NCBI GenBank assembly: GCA_018894105.1
Contig: CM032128.1
Span: forward strand, 31,023,299 to 31,087,298
Length of the DNA stretch: 64,000 bases
DNA from: Jacaranda mimosifolia
Taxonomy: Eukaryota; Streptophyta; Magnoliopsida; Lamiales; Bignoniaceae
Direction: 5' to 3'
The first letter of the stretch is position 1. Each line of letters starts with the position of its first letter. The notes below the pieces were generated by a model that saw only the letters and a program-made list of their open reading frames with translations, was not told where the DNA came from and made no database searches. A program made the translations under genes and the position numbers. Below are positions 36,633 through 50,000 of this stretch, piece by piece.

Positions 36633-37333
36633 AATTAGTATAAGAGCTTTTGGTTCAAGTTGAGATTTAATTTTTTGGGGAGGGGCAGTATCATTGGCAA
36701 ATTACTTTATGGTTCAAAAACTTGATGGCAAAGGGAATTTCACTCTTTGGCAAGGAAGGTTAGATGATCTCCTAATTCAACAAGGCCTAGTAGTGGTGTT
36801 GAAGGGAAGGTAGGAGAAGCCGACAGATATGAAGGATTTTCATTGGGAAGATTTGAATTTGTATTGCAGATAGCATTATCATTACTGTTGAGGAGATTAT
36901 TGGATTTTGGATTTCAGATGCTTAATGCATGTTTGCTCCATGGAGGACTATTTTTGATTCACTTCAATCATGGAAGACGGGTAATTTGTGTTTGTGCGAT
37001 GATTCTATTTAGAGAGTCATGGGTGTTGGAGTGGTGAAAATCAAAATAGTTGTTATAGCGGTTTGTCCTTTAGGTGGTGTGACCTATATCCTAAAGACAT
37101 GAAAAAATCTAATTTCCTTGAGCCAGCTAGATTCCAAGGGCTGTGAATATTCACTGGAGGTGGAGTCCTGAAAGTCACACATTAAGCTATACATGTGCAT
37201 TGGTCAGGATGAGTTGGTGCCAAGACCTTACTAATTCGGCACGTGCAGTGGTATCATTGAAGGCCAATGGAATTTGATTTGCGATAGAGTCATGAACAAT
37301 TGCTGAGATGAGAAACCTCGTCAAGGTGGAGAT

Positions 37334-38447
37334 TGTTGGAATTTAACTCGATTATCGAGAGACCAAGTTTGACTAGAATTATGACTCATTGTATTGGATT
37401 TTCTAGTTTTGGATAAAGTAGTCAAGTAATTTTCTATTATAAATAGAAGTGTTTATTTGATTACTGTTGGAAATAATTGCACATAAACAATTATTTGATC
37501 CATATAGAATAAATGGATGGTTCAATATTGCCTTTTAATCAGCGGAAGTTTAATGAATACTATCCTTGATCGAAGCTCGCCTACAAGCCATAGACTCCAA
37601 GTTTCTTGATTCGATCATCTCTCAAGTATAAACTCCATGCTCTTCAATCTCAAGTGGCTTTCTCAATCTCTACTCATCTCGTGGGATTGCTACCAGAGCT
37701 TCCACAAACTTACACACCTTAAACCGTTGGGACTATTTGGTGATACCCCAGGAAAGACTGAAAAAATTAACTATGAATTTGAGAGAGATTTTTATGAGTA
37801 AATACTCAAGTTGTGTATGTTTTCAACTCCTAGGAAGAGGACCTATTTATAGGTGAGTCTTCCAAGAGTTCAATCTAACTATGAGTATCTAAAAAGATAT
37901 AGATAAAGTCTATCCCACACAAGGGAGAGTTATCCTCTTAGATATGAATAAATATTATCTATCAACATCTTTTCAAAAGAAAGAGTTCTAATCCAACAAG
38001 AACTACAACTCCTTTTAGGTGTAGATAAGATCCATTCAAATATGGATGTTTATTGGGTCAAGAGTCAAAACCCGACCCAATTCTTAACAATTACTATAGA
38101 GAAGACATTTGTGGAACTCATGATACTCATGGGGTAGTTATTGTGAGTACTAGTGGGGCAATACGAAGGAGTGGAGTGAGTATCTCTTTGGTAGTTATGA
38201 TATGAGCTGAACAGGGGGTTTTTGGCTTGAGTTTGGGCCTGTCAAACTCAAGAGTTGGCTTATACTGGTAAAATTCTATCATAATTGAAGAAAAAAAACT
38301 CAGATATTTGTCGAACCATGTAAATTTGTGTCTGTTTTATTCTTCTATCTGCTGGGTATTATTTTTGTCATCAACTTTGTGAGTGTGATTTGTGAATTTC
38401 TGATAAATTAAATCTCCTGCTTAAATTGCTTCAATTGTGCTCCAACA
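37334..38447 (+). repeat. 3' LTR of the Ty1/copia element, split by a solo LTR
   Basis: It starts at TGTTGGAATTTAACTCG after the polypurine tract and ends CTCCAACA. Removing the inserted solo LTR and one duplicated 5-mer leaves 484 bp, matching the 490-bp 5' LTR. Confidence 0.8.
37465..38089 (+). mobile_element. Solo LTR of a second copia-like family, nested
   Basis: 625 bp starting TGTTGGAAATAATTGCACA and ending CAATTCTTAACA, flanked by exact ATTAC repeats at 37460-37464 and 38090-38094. The corresponding place in the 5' LTR reads TTGATTACTATAGAG, uninterrupted, which gives the empty site. A TATA-like CTATTTATAGG lies near 37846-37856. There is no internal region, so it is a solo LTR left by recombination, inserted after the host element. 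The plus-strand call assumes the TATA-like word belongs to the LTR promoter. Confidence 0.85.
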
Positions 38448-38535
38448 ATATAGTTGATGTTTCATAAATTCATAATTTTTTGATTTAAACTCGTGATCTT
38501 CTTATAAAAAATTATGGCAAACGCGTTAATTGCAA
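38448..38535. repeat. Duplicated segment, copy 2 (right part, after the copia insertion)
   Basis: ATATAGTTGATGTTTCATAA and onward matches copy 1 at about 35923-36003. The left part of copy 2 is at 36056-36142. Confidence 0.7.
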
Positions 38536-38670
38536 TATAATTCTTGTGATACTAAGGTGTTGTTTTCACTAAATTTTCCCACGATCGATCAGCCTACTAT
38601 ATATGAATAAGCCTACCAGCTAGCCATCCACACATACACATCATCTCTCGTGACACATAGCGTGGGGTTT

Positions 38671-39008
38671 GTGTGTGTGTGTGTGTGTGTGTCTTTTCAG
38701 TACAGGAAACTCAAGTTGCTGTCATGGGGGCAGCATCAGCATAAATCGAATAAAAACCGTGATCTTCAAGCTAGCTTATGCGCAGCCGCAATTTGTATGT
38801 AAACATATATAATATCAGTTTATACATATTTGGAATTATTTTTTGGATCCATCACACACACACACACATGCGTGTGTGTGTGTGTAAGAAAATGAAACTT
38901 CATGATTAAATATTTAACGTGGCCCTCTGCATAGACAAAAACGCATGCATGAACTTGCATGCCACCCACACCCACACCCACACCCACACCCACACCCACA
39001 CCCACACA
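38671..39008. repeat. Cluster of microsatellites including a CA/TG palindrome and a CCCACA hexamer array
   Basis: (GT)n at 38671-38692; (CA)n followed by TGCG and (TG)n at 38853-38885, which is self-complementary; and about seven CCCACA units at 38964-39008. No gene is nearby. Confidence 0.9.
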
Positions 39009-40976
39009 CAAACATTTCAAATAACGTGCAAATTATATGTCAAGATGCAATTTTTTATCAACTGTTTTATTTAGGGTGTGGACAAATATTTCACGTATAA
39101 ATCATTTCATCATCCCAAATGTCTATCTGTCTTCTGATGTGTGACGTTGTTTAATAAAAAATAGTATTATTCTTAATAATATACTTACAAACACTAGAAG
39201 CTGGAAAATTATTCTTATGGGATCCAATCATTTCACAAGTAGCAACAATTTATAAATCTTTTAATTTAGTAGTGTATAATTTCAAATTAATGTCAATTTT
39301 ATGTAGATTTGGTGATCTAACTACCCGGAGGAAATTCGATTGGTTGCATCAAAGATCTTAATTTCCTCTAGTTTTAAGATATATATTATGTGATTAGTTG
39401 GATTCAACGAAATAATTAAATTTAAATAATTTTGTGTAACTTGTTTGATGATATAAGTCTAGTTGTGTCATGTTGAAGGAGTTGGAGGTCTTAACTAACA
39501 CTTTATAGGTTAATTCCCTCTTTCATCTATTAACGTGTTTTTTTTAAGGATAAAATTTCTTTCGATTTATGCTAGCATGACAATATCTCGTCGAGCTAGA
39601 ATTTCCTTTTGTAGCTTGGGCATTTCAGCTAGCGTTGTCTATAGAACACGGCAGCAATATGTGTCTTACCCTGAGTCATTTTGATTGAGAAGCTTTAAAT
39701 AATATTAAATTTTATTTCATATTACATTATTAGGGTTCGACCACATCAAGTCTAAGTAGCTTTTTAGAGTTATTTAATAATACTAGATCTTATTACACAT
39801 TAGAAGAGTTGAGGGCCTCAAATTACTTTTATTAGTTAATCTCCTCTTTCACCTATTGAGGCGTATTAAGGACAAAATCTCTCATGACACTAAATTATGA
39901 TAATATCACTATACCAACCACTACTACAAAACCATATAGAAGATTTTTGCCTCATGCAACTCCTCGTAGGTTAAATATATATCTAAGGACCTTCCAACAT
40001 TATTTATCTTGATGTGTTTATAGAATCGATAGAGAATCAAGCTCTTATCCTAAGGCCTCAATTACATCAATAGAATTATACCTGCTAGACTTATAATCAA
40101 AAATTGCTTTTGAGTTGATCTCATCTTTTAAGAATCTTCATTTTTCTTTGTTGATTAATAACTTTGTATATTCCATGAAGTTAGGCCTTTTATATCAGCG
40201 TCATGAGATACACGCTACCATTGTTTATGAAAAAACAACGATGATGTGTTTCTTTTTGAACTATTTAATTAAAGAGCTTTTTATGATGTTAAATTTTATC
40301 TAATAATTTTTTTTAAAGAAAATAAAAAGAAAAAATTCAAACTCCCAAGATACTTCATATATTTTTGCTAGAAAAAGTAGGGTGTCGATGAGATAGGAAA
40401 ACACAAATAATAAACTTTCAATTTCTTTGGGGCAAAGTTTGAGGAAATTATGACTCATAATGGGCCATAACCACATTCGAATCAACTTGTTCCACATGGC
40501 ATATAATGTGACATTTAAATGTATGCGTGAGTTACATGTGGTAATCCATTCCTCCAATACAAGCAATTAAAGCGGCCAATCATTGCTGACATATCACACA
40601 TGAATACTTTTCGAGATATCATTCGCAGTTAATATTGAATAATCAACATTAATTATACAAATTATAGTCTCGTATATATTTTATTACATTATAATTTTAA
40701 ATTATCTTATTAGAGATTAGTATGTGTTTGAATCAAATTATAACTATTTTTGCCATGAAAATTAGGTAGTGTTTGCTAGAAAAAGGAGATCCCTTTTAGC
40801 TTTGAAAGAAGTCATTTTAGCGTGTGGCCGTGGGAGTGGCGTTTTAGGATCCGTATTAAAGCAGTACAAGAAAAAAAATTCAATAAAATATTAGGAAATA
40901 ATATTAAGAATTCAAAATTATTATTAATAATAAATAACAAATGATAATACCTTCGATTCTATGATAATATTATTTT
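39009..40976. other. Intergenic DNA with dispersed direct repeats
   Basis: No gene recognised. A unit of about 110 bp occurs twice in the same orientation, at 39478-39590 and 39804-39910, sharing TTAAT(T/C)(C/T)CCTCTTTCA(T/C)CTATT and nearby words. These look like fragments of an unclassified repeat. Confidence 0.5.
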
Positions 40977-41971
40977 GGGTTAAATTCATTTTACCCCATG
41001 TACTATAAGGTATATATCAAATACTCCTACTTCCAAAACCTTCAAATAGCCCCTTAAGAGTATCAAATACCCTCTTGTACTATCAAAAATCTTCCAATAC
41101 GCCCCTCAAAGTCATTTGCCATTAATAAAATAGTTGACGGTGTCAAAACTTTACAGTAAATTACTGATTTAACCTAAAAAAATAACTAAATAGCATAAAA
41201 ACCTAAGATACGTGACTTTTTTTTTATATAGACAAATCTACCTTTGACACCCGTACTACCAAAACCTTTAAATACCCCCCACTCAAACTTCTTTGTTGTT
41301 AGAGAAATAACGATTGTTTGGTTGATATAGCACTAAAATTATCTTTCTTTTACACATGATGATTGAAAAATTTTATGTCCAAAATACTATTATAGTAAAA
41401 CAAGTTTCTGACTTCAATTTTGTTATTTTTATTGTAGAATTTAAAGTATCATTTAAATCCTAATCCAACAAAAACATTAAATCATTTCTTTTCTTTTTCA
41501 AAAAAGAACATTAATCAACTCCATTTTAGTACAGAACCAATGGGACCAACAAAACAGAGGTTGCTTGTGCGGAAAAAATACATGGAACCATTATACATAT
41601 TTCTATTTCGTAACTGTTTGTCTAAAAATTTTCAAATCTGCAATCGTTTTGGGATATAAAAAATATATAATAATATGTAGAATTTTATTACATTTCACTT
41701 ATAATTTATCATTACTTTATCAAAAAATGCCACGTATCCTAAATTTTTATACTATTTAGTTATTTTCTGAGATTAAATCAATAATTTACTGTAAAATTTT
41801 GACACCATTAGCTATTTTACTAACAACAAATGACTTTGAGGCGAGTATTTGAAAATTTTTGGTAGTACATGAGGGTTTTTGACACCCTTAAAGGGGTATT
41901 TGAAGGTTTTTAAAGTAGAAGGGGATATTTTATACATAGCTCATAGTGCGGGGAGTAAAATGAATTTAACC
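40977..41971. mobile_element. Long-TIR DNA transposon, non-autonomous, Mutator-like, 995 bp
   Basis: The left end GGGTTAAATTCATTTTACC and the right end (reverse-read GGTTAAATTCATTTTACTCC) open terminal inverted repeats that can be followed for about 240 bp. They include the paired words ACCTTCAAATA/TATTTGAAGGT, TTTACTGTAAA/TTTACAGTAAA and GATACGTG/CACGTATC. The flanking 9-bp sequence TATTATTTT is identical on both sides (40968-40976 and 41972-41980). A 9-bp duplication with long TIRs is the Mutator signature. The middle, about 500 bp, has no transposase. Confidence 0.85.
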
Positions 41972-41980
41972 TATTATTTT

Positions 41981-44014
41981 TCAAAATTTTAATAGTGATA
42001 AATGAATTTTTTTTCCAAACATTGAAAAGAAGCTTCACCATTAGAAGGGGGGAAAAAACTCCAATTCTTCGAAGTTCATAAGGTATGTATATCTAAATTG
42101 TGAATGTTTATGATCTATGATTCATATGCCGAGTAGTCTTTGATCCAACAATATAAATCTCACACATAAAGCGTGAAATTGAAGCTTCAAACTTAGTGAC
42201 CACCCGAGGTACGTGAATAAACAATAAAAATAAAAAAGATCAGTTATTCATATATAATTATAATTATACTTAATATCATTAATGATAACTTTGAAAATAA
42301 TTTTATACTTAATATATAATTAATAAAAATATTATCATTAATATTCTCTCTTACTTTATTTCCCTTTTAGAGCAATTAATGTTAAATGACTGATTTAAGG
42401 ATATTTTTGAACAGCTCTACAGCCCTCCAACACTGACCCAACCAGCATCTTCGATATGTGCTACTCCAGTGATCCAGATCCAACAATTATTGCGTGCAGA
42501 TCTACGTCTGATGTTGCCTTTTGGACATGGTATTTTAATTTGTTAAAGTTTAACAAATGATTAGCGGATATATACTTATAATTATTCTATGTATATGTAT
42601 ATGTAAGTAGATAAAGCATGTCGAGTCACTCATGATTACGACAGATCCTAAACCCGTTAATTAACTTAATTAATTCCCGAATTTCGTTATACTTTTCAAC
42701 TCAAGTGCACAAATCACAAGAATCCATTAGCTCACATAGTAAATCAATGTTAACATTGACCCAACAACGTCGCTCTCACACTTATATGTATAAAGTTCAA
42801 AATTCCAATCCTAACGAACCCTTAGTGAAAATTTGTGTGGATAAATTTTTAATTAAAAAAAGATCATTGTAATATATCACCCAACTATTTGAGGAAAAGA
42901 AAGAAAATGAAAAAACAAAATTAATAAATAGAGAAGCGATGGGTTTGGATACAACCGACACCTACATGTCAAAGATGAGGTTTTCTTTTTATCTTTTTAA
43001 ATTTATATACAAGCGCACATTAAGAATTTGTTAGAACTCGTACCCATCCGCGCGGAAACAAAAGCAAAATGAAAACATCATCATCTCTGAGGGAGTGAGT
43101 CCTCGAGCAACTCCCTCCATGGAGCAATACCACTACAGGAGACTCTAAACGTCTCCCTCCACAAGTGACCTACTCGAAATGGCCCAGTTTAGATTTTGAA
43201 ACTACAAACAAGTCTCGAAACAGCTTTAGCACTTAATTTTTGAAACCCAAACCAGATCCAGCCCAAACCTAACAGGTGAACTTAGGTTGTAAGTTCTCAT
43301 GATACGGAATACAGCCATGGAAAGAATTGTCTGTATCATGAAAAGAATTGTCCCTGAGCAGTAAATTAAGATGTTATTTTCATTGGAGTACAAATTATCA
43401 CCTCAAAAATTGTTGGTAGCAAGTCAGTGCAAATAATATTCTGGGCAGGACAAAGAAAAATGAGACCAAAAAAGGACAGCAGGAGGGTTGTAGCTAGGGG
43501 GACACTTATGGTGTTGACTGCTGCAGTTTCAATCAATCAAAATTGTTTCTTACACATAATTAGAGGGACAACTTTTTCTTAACTGATGAAGAACCATATG
43601 CAAACGAAATCCTACGGCTGCTAATAATCACACACGTTTATAAAAACTTAGCAAAATGACTGGCATATGTCCATTCTGCTTATCGCCATCAATCGCTGTA
43701 AAAGAAATCATAGAGATGCCAGTTAGGGAGGGATTAAGAAGCTACCACAAATGAATAGGCACAGCCAAGCTGCAATAATGCAAGCTGCCAGCTCCCACAT
43801 ACCGACATGACCCTCCACGTTACAGCAGTCATGATCTGTGGGATTGGATCAAAAGCGGCTGTCAGTATAAGTGACAAGAAAATGCAGTTTAATCAGTAAA
43901 TTATATGATAGAAAATATATTAGTTGGGCAAAGGGGCATTTTGGAGAGGGGATATGGGAAAAGCATAACTATTTTGTCATTTTCTGAAATGGGGTTAATT
44001 TTGTCTACCTGAAG
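41981..44014. other. Intergenic DNA and 3' flank of the STK19-like gene
   Basis: AT-rich DNA up to about 43 kb, then less biased sequence (43.0-44.0 kb) that probably includes the 3' untranslated region of the minus-strand STK19-like gene. No other gene seen. A possible SINE-like piece lies near 42745-42835. Confidence 0.45.
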
Positions 44015-47000
44015 TTAATCTTTTGCCACGCGAACAATCAAACCGCTGGGTGTCTGAACGGTTTTGAGCTGGCCGGAACCAATTAGATCTCGTAGATGAA
44101 ACCTCATATCCAGAGGAGAAAGTCGGAGGCGCTTCTTCTCCAAAGAAACCATCATCATCTCTTTGTATTTCCTACGGTTGAGAAAAGACAAAACCTCCTT
44201 CCTTCCCTAAGATGAAAAATTAGAAAAGCAGCCCCAGAAGAATCATATTGCTTCAGAGAAGGATGCTACGAGCCGGATTGTTTGTCTTCTAGAACAACAT
44301 TTTCTCATTTTACACTATTCCGAAAACAGAAAACGTGATTGTTTGTACCATTTTCATTTTCATACCTATAAAAAACCTATAATACCTCCCAATTTAAAAA
44401 TAACTAAAATCCACTAACTTATTAAATAATTATTTCTTTTTCTATTTTTTCAAGACAATGGGGCCCACAATCAATTAAACAATAATAATTAATACTATTA
44501 TATTAAAATATTTAACACTATACATTAAAATATTATTTTTAATCTACCTTTTTTTAAATTTTCACAATTCTTATCCAATTGCATTTTCATTTCCACATGC
44601 AAAACAATGATAAAATGAAAACACATTCTAAAACAATGAAAATAGAAAATGAGAATAAAAAACACAACCAATCCAGGCCTACATATCTCAAATTGCAAAA
44701 ACAGGCTTGGTTTGATATAAGGCCGACGTTTTATAATACCAATTCAAATAAAATATAAGGCAGATATTTTGTTTTATATTCATGTAAATTATATTGCTAT
44801 AAAACAAAATTATTCAATCTAAAATCACAATCAATTGTCTAAAGAGTAGCAATATCTAATTCTTACCTGCGCGAGACCTTTGAGCACTGAACCAATGTTC
44901 GGAATTGAAAACCAGTACATGTTTTGATCAATAAGTTGGCGAATCTAGAAGAAGACTGCAACGTTAAAAAGGAATATAACAAATGTGGAACCATTTAATA
45001 AAATAAAATAATAAGAAAAAAAGGGCATAAACAGGTTGCAGAACGAACCACCCAACAAAAGGCAAACTAAACCTAGGGTTCTGTACACTTTTTTGTTTCC
45101 AGTGGCAGCTAAGAGAAGCAATAGTTATTTCCTTTTATATGTTTGGTTAATTGTTTTACTTCACCAAGAAACCATATGTCTCTTCTGCATGGCTACCTAG
45201 GGCATGTATCAGAAAATTTGTTACAACTTTTTAATGGCCACACAGAGCAAAAGGAGTCAAAATAACTCTGCATGTGAAAAATAATATAATTTGTCATGAG
45301 AAACATTTTAATGGCCACACAGAAACATTTTACAAATGAGATGGGCATATTACAGATTTGTCATGGGAAGTAGGAACTATAATTTGACGACAGTATCAAG
45401 AACAGGTGGAGAAGATTTCTTTTCCAAAACAACTCGAATAATTGTTTGAAGTTCTGGTTGATTATAATTGACAACAATTGCTTGAGAAAGCTAGACAAAT
45501 TTCACTTAAAGAAAATCAAGAACTCGCTCTTAACACCACTGTACTTAAGTTCAGGCACACCACAGATACATATATTGTATTTACAATCAAATTATGGTCA
45601 AGAGTAGCCACATGCCAAGATAGATAATGTAACCTTTCTGAAATACTATGTTGTTTTTCTTATTCCAAGATGCGTATTTCAGGACAAGTTAAGATTTTGT
45701 TGGGAAAAACTCAAATAAGAAACATTGTGTATTGCCCGGACAAGACTGGAAAGTGACAATAAACAAATGTTCAATTGTTATTCAAGCAAGGGAAACGAAT
45801 TCAAACCCATTGATAGACAGTCTAATCTGAATTTTTAAAAAATGAGAAAGGAAAGCAAATGAAGTATACTCACAAAAAGACCAGCATTAATTAATTGCGA
45901 AATGTGTTCCTCTTTCACCTTTCCCCCTAACGAAAGAAGTGAACACTGCAAAGCAACCAAGAAGCACATCAGCTGTACCTTCAAATTCGAAGACAATATG
46001 TAGTATCATTAGAACGCACAATGCAGATACTTTTTTCCAAGCAGAGTTGCAATTAAATTCTTTTGAATGGTATATACTTCGGAAAGAGGGGTTGGAGGGA
46101 GCCTTGGTGAACCATTAGCGAGAGAAGCAAAATATGGATTGCCAAATAATAAGACTTGTGCCTTGAAACATAACATGAAAAATCATAACTATTAATTAAT
46201 TCAAGCAAGGATATATACGACCCCCCTTGCCCCCAACACATATCTATTGACCGAAAAAATGCTGATTCCAAGAGAATGGAGAATGGATTGGTGCTCTGTG
46301 ATAATCAATCTGCTCAAGGTGAAATTGGGCCGACCAAGGTCATGGCAGTGTTACGGATATGTGTAGATTCACTTAATCTCATTTTAGAACAGAATTCACT
46401 ACAGCCAAGATCCAACTGTGTGCACCTATCATTTTTGGACAATAAAAACAAAAACAAGTAGCAGCATTCTCTAATAATTATTGGACATTCAACAACTAGA
46501 AAGACTATCTCAATGTGCTAAATAATGCCACTCATGATTAGAGAAACAACAGGAAATAAAATTAATTACAAAAAAATTGAAAGCTCAGGACCTAGAACCT
46601 GAAACTTCAACTCTATATTTAAGATTTTTTTTCAAATTAATATTTCTTAGTAGCAAGGGCAAGATGCAATGAAATGGCCAATTTTGATTACTTGGAGGAG
46701 AAGAGGAGTGCCTGCAGATCTCTTTACCTTTGCGTATTTCACCTATAATTAGCTGACAATGCACTTCATATTTGATGCAGGATATAAGATGAAAGCAATA
46801 AGGAAATTAAGTGATGGAAACACTATTGGCTAAGTGTTCAAAATGAATGGAAACATAACAAGTTACTTATTCTAGATTCAGAAATGTGAAAATTCTTCAA
46901 GGAATTTCAACTTTTTCTCTATATTTTTAGACAGGGACAGCGATTCTTTTAACTTGAGTTGGCAGTGAATATAATATTTGTCTCCTTCCTAAAAGATATG

Positions 47001-50000
47001 TATCACGCTAGTTATTGACCCTACTTGAGGATGCCACTCCTCGAGTAAATAACCCAAATGTGATGCAAGCTTCCCCTCTAGTTTGCTGAGAATATTTATC
47101 AGACATTAGCTCCTTAGACCTATCAAAATTAATGACATAAACAGCCTCAACCAAGCGCCAGATGAATCAACACGGCCTCTATCATGATGTGGAGGAAGCC
47201 CTTGAGCTTTGATATGAGGAACAAAGCATGGAGATGATAGGTACCAAAATATGGAGCAATTCCTTAAGTACAAGTACAGTGAATAGTTGATTCAGATAAC
47301 TGGCTTGCTTCTCAACTATCACATATAATAAATAAAAAATCCCACTAAATGCATAGAGGTCAATGCAATAATTGAGAATTGGAAGAGGTTGCACTAGTCT
47401 GTGAAGATAAGACAGGGCGATATCAAAACAAAGCTTCAGAAGTCCAAGACGGGTATCTTCTACCAATTTAACTTGATGCACCATTTTCATGTGTATGTTT
47501 AATTTCTAGAGGACATGCAAATAAATGACGATTAACCAAACCACATATACCAATAAAAGGTTAGCAAGAGCATGAACCGTTCAGTCAAGCAGTGCTTATA
47601 TGCAAATTGAGGAATAGATCACTGACAAGCTCTTGATGACCAATGCTAGTATCCAACTTGGACGGTATGACATGCATCTTAAACCACTCAAAAACTGTGA
47701 GGTCATTCTGTTTCTTTTCTCCCATCCTTCTGACAACACGTTCAATCTGAAAATTTTTCAATGAAGTCGTAAATCATTGACCATTCCAGAAAAACAATGA
47801 CTTATTACTTTTTAAGGATAAGATCCTTGGTGGGGACAATAGAACATCTTATTATCTGGCTGTTGTTTCACCCAGATCGCAAGGATTTGAACAACTATAT
47901 ACAATAAGAATACATTTTAGTCAACATCCAATTGCTAAAAGTGACCACATCTAATTGATAAAAAAGATTTACAAGATTAAACCAGATTCATCCCCAATAA
48001 CTTTAATAGGAACCAACTCATGCAGGTAACTAAAAACTCAAGAAAGAGCAAGTTTGAAGAGAACTTCTGAAGCTAATGCATCTTTTTCTGAGACATTTAT
48101 AACACAAGTTGACAGTTAGATTCTAAAGTTAGGTTAATGCAGGATCTACTTGTGATTTACAAAGGTCCCATCCTTACACAAATCTTAGAGAAGAGATACT
48201 TTGGAGCTCAAGTATAACATATACTCACACCTTATAACACTTGTTAGAATAAATGCTAACAATACCATGAAGAGTGGAAGGCTTATTTATATTCAAGTGG
48301 CTTTATCATGTAACACTTACCAGTACTCATTTAGATAAATGTGAAATCACACTCCAACTCTATTTTCTGCATCTGGCAACATTACACAGAGAAATCTTCG
48401 AGAAAACAAACTGTTGGTTTGTTTTACTATTTATCTTTTTCCACTATACCACTGCTTTTGGAAGCTCCATTGTGTAAAGCAATTTGCAGTTACGTAAATA
48501 AAGGAAATATTCACAATGTGACAATGCAAACATCCAACAACTGCAGTGCTATCATATCCAACAACCACCACAGTGAAAGCATAAATTGCCTGACTCTTTT
48601 GCTTCCGGTCAAGTTATTTTTGCATAAGGGGCTGTATACTTGCTAGTGTAATAGTGGAAGCATAACGTATAGGACCTCCACCTACCCCACAGGATTTAAC
48701 TAAATGGAGAGGTAACATTTCAGCGATGAGTTTATAACCTAATTGCAAAAGCATTTGAATCAACACGTGCAAAGTTAACGTGAAGTTGCAAGGAGAAAAT
48801 TGGTAAGTCAAAAATACATATATCAGACATTTTCAGCACCCATTGAATTTAGGCCATGATTTATTTTGAAAAGCTTTAAGAGTAATCAGATTCTCATCAC
48901 AATGAACTACATGAAAGCCACTCCACGAACAAACTTCAATAAATGGCCAGTGAAAATATATTCAAACATGAACAGCTACAACATACGAAGTTGGGATCTA
49001 TAATAAAACAGGATTCAGAAGGATACTGCAAATACAAGGAAACCAACCTGATTTATGTAGTCATCCATAAACATTATGGCATGATCGTCCTGTCCAGTAT
49101 TTAACTTAAATATCCGCAATACTCTATCTCTTCGCAGAGACTGCACAAGATGAAACAAATATACTGACCATACACTCATTACTTATGCACAAACAATGCA
49201 TGGTGCAAAAAGAAGTAGGGATAAAAGTAAAGAAAAATAATTAGGTGAGTGCATGGGTGGATTTTTTTTTATTTTTTTATTTTTTTTGGTGTGTGTTTGT
49301 TGGTGTTTGGGGGGGGGGGGGGGGGTGTTGTCAACCCTTGCACTACATTTTATGTCCAGTAAATGCAGAAGTAAACTCCGACACTCATACAGTAAACAGA
49401 GTATAAGAAACAAAAAGAGAGAAATATACACGATAATACATAGCAGCACTCTGTCTCTTCAGAACGACTGCACAAGATGATAAAATATACAGTTCATATA
49501 TCAATTATTTAGGTACAAACAGCAGATAGGGTAGGGCAAAATGAAAAGGAGAAATTAACATAGAAAAATAATTAGTTGATAATACACTTGAAAAGTTTGA
49601 GAGGGGGAAGGGATACTGGGAGAGAGGGGCAAATCTTGCATTGTGTTGTAAATTCACAATCAAAATTCCAAGGACAGAAACTCATAGCAGTACGTAAAGA
49701 TGAAAAGAAAATGCCAGTCATCGTAATCCATATGAAGACTATCCTTTACTAATTACCCTTCGAAGACAATACTACTGAAAATTAATAGAGGAAAAAAATA
49801 AGAAAAAAATATATAAAGACATGATTCCAAAATTAAAAGAAAATCTCCAAAAGAAAAAAAATTCAGTAAACAGTAGTTGAAGATACGGTGACATATCCCA
49901 GGATTTCTTACCAGACACATGAGCAATAAAAAATATGCGTCAATAAGAATGCATGTGACGAGGAGCTCCCTCAGATTCTGTCATAGAAAAGAAACTGTAA

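Larger units (their letters stand above)
36143..38447 (+). mobile_element. Ty1/copia element, internally deleted, 5-bp target duplication
   Basis: LTRs at 36143-36632 and 37334-38447 (the second interrupted by a solo LTR) both start TGTTGG and end CCAACA. The exact 5-bp sequence ATATA flanks the element (36138-36142 and 38448-38452). After the first LTR, a primer-binding-site remnant (TTAGTATAAGAGC) resembles the initiator-Met type. It is followed by a gag start reading QKLDGKGNFTLWQGRLDDLL, then stops. Before the second LTR, AAGGTGGAGAT is the polypurine tract. The internal part is only about 700 bp, so most of gag and pol is gone. The two LTRs differ at roughly one base in seven to eight over the first 130 bp by eye, so the insertion is old. 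Confidence 0.85.

Noticed and set aside
36843..37037. 64-codon plus-strand ORF inside the copia element
   Set aside because: It is out of frame with the gag remnant just upstream and lacks gag motifs; it is a by-product of the internal deletion.
38964..39008. CCCACA array considered as a CRISPR-like or telomere-like array
   Set aside because: It is a perfect short hexamer array without spacers, and CCCACA is not the plant telomere unit CCCTAAA.
48274..48646. Plus-strand ORFs of 67 and 101 codons in STK19 intron 4
   Set aside because: They lie wholly in an intron, show no family motif and have no splice context.
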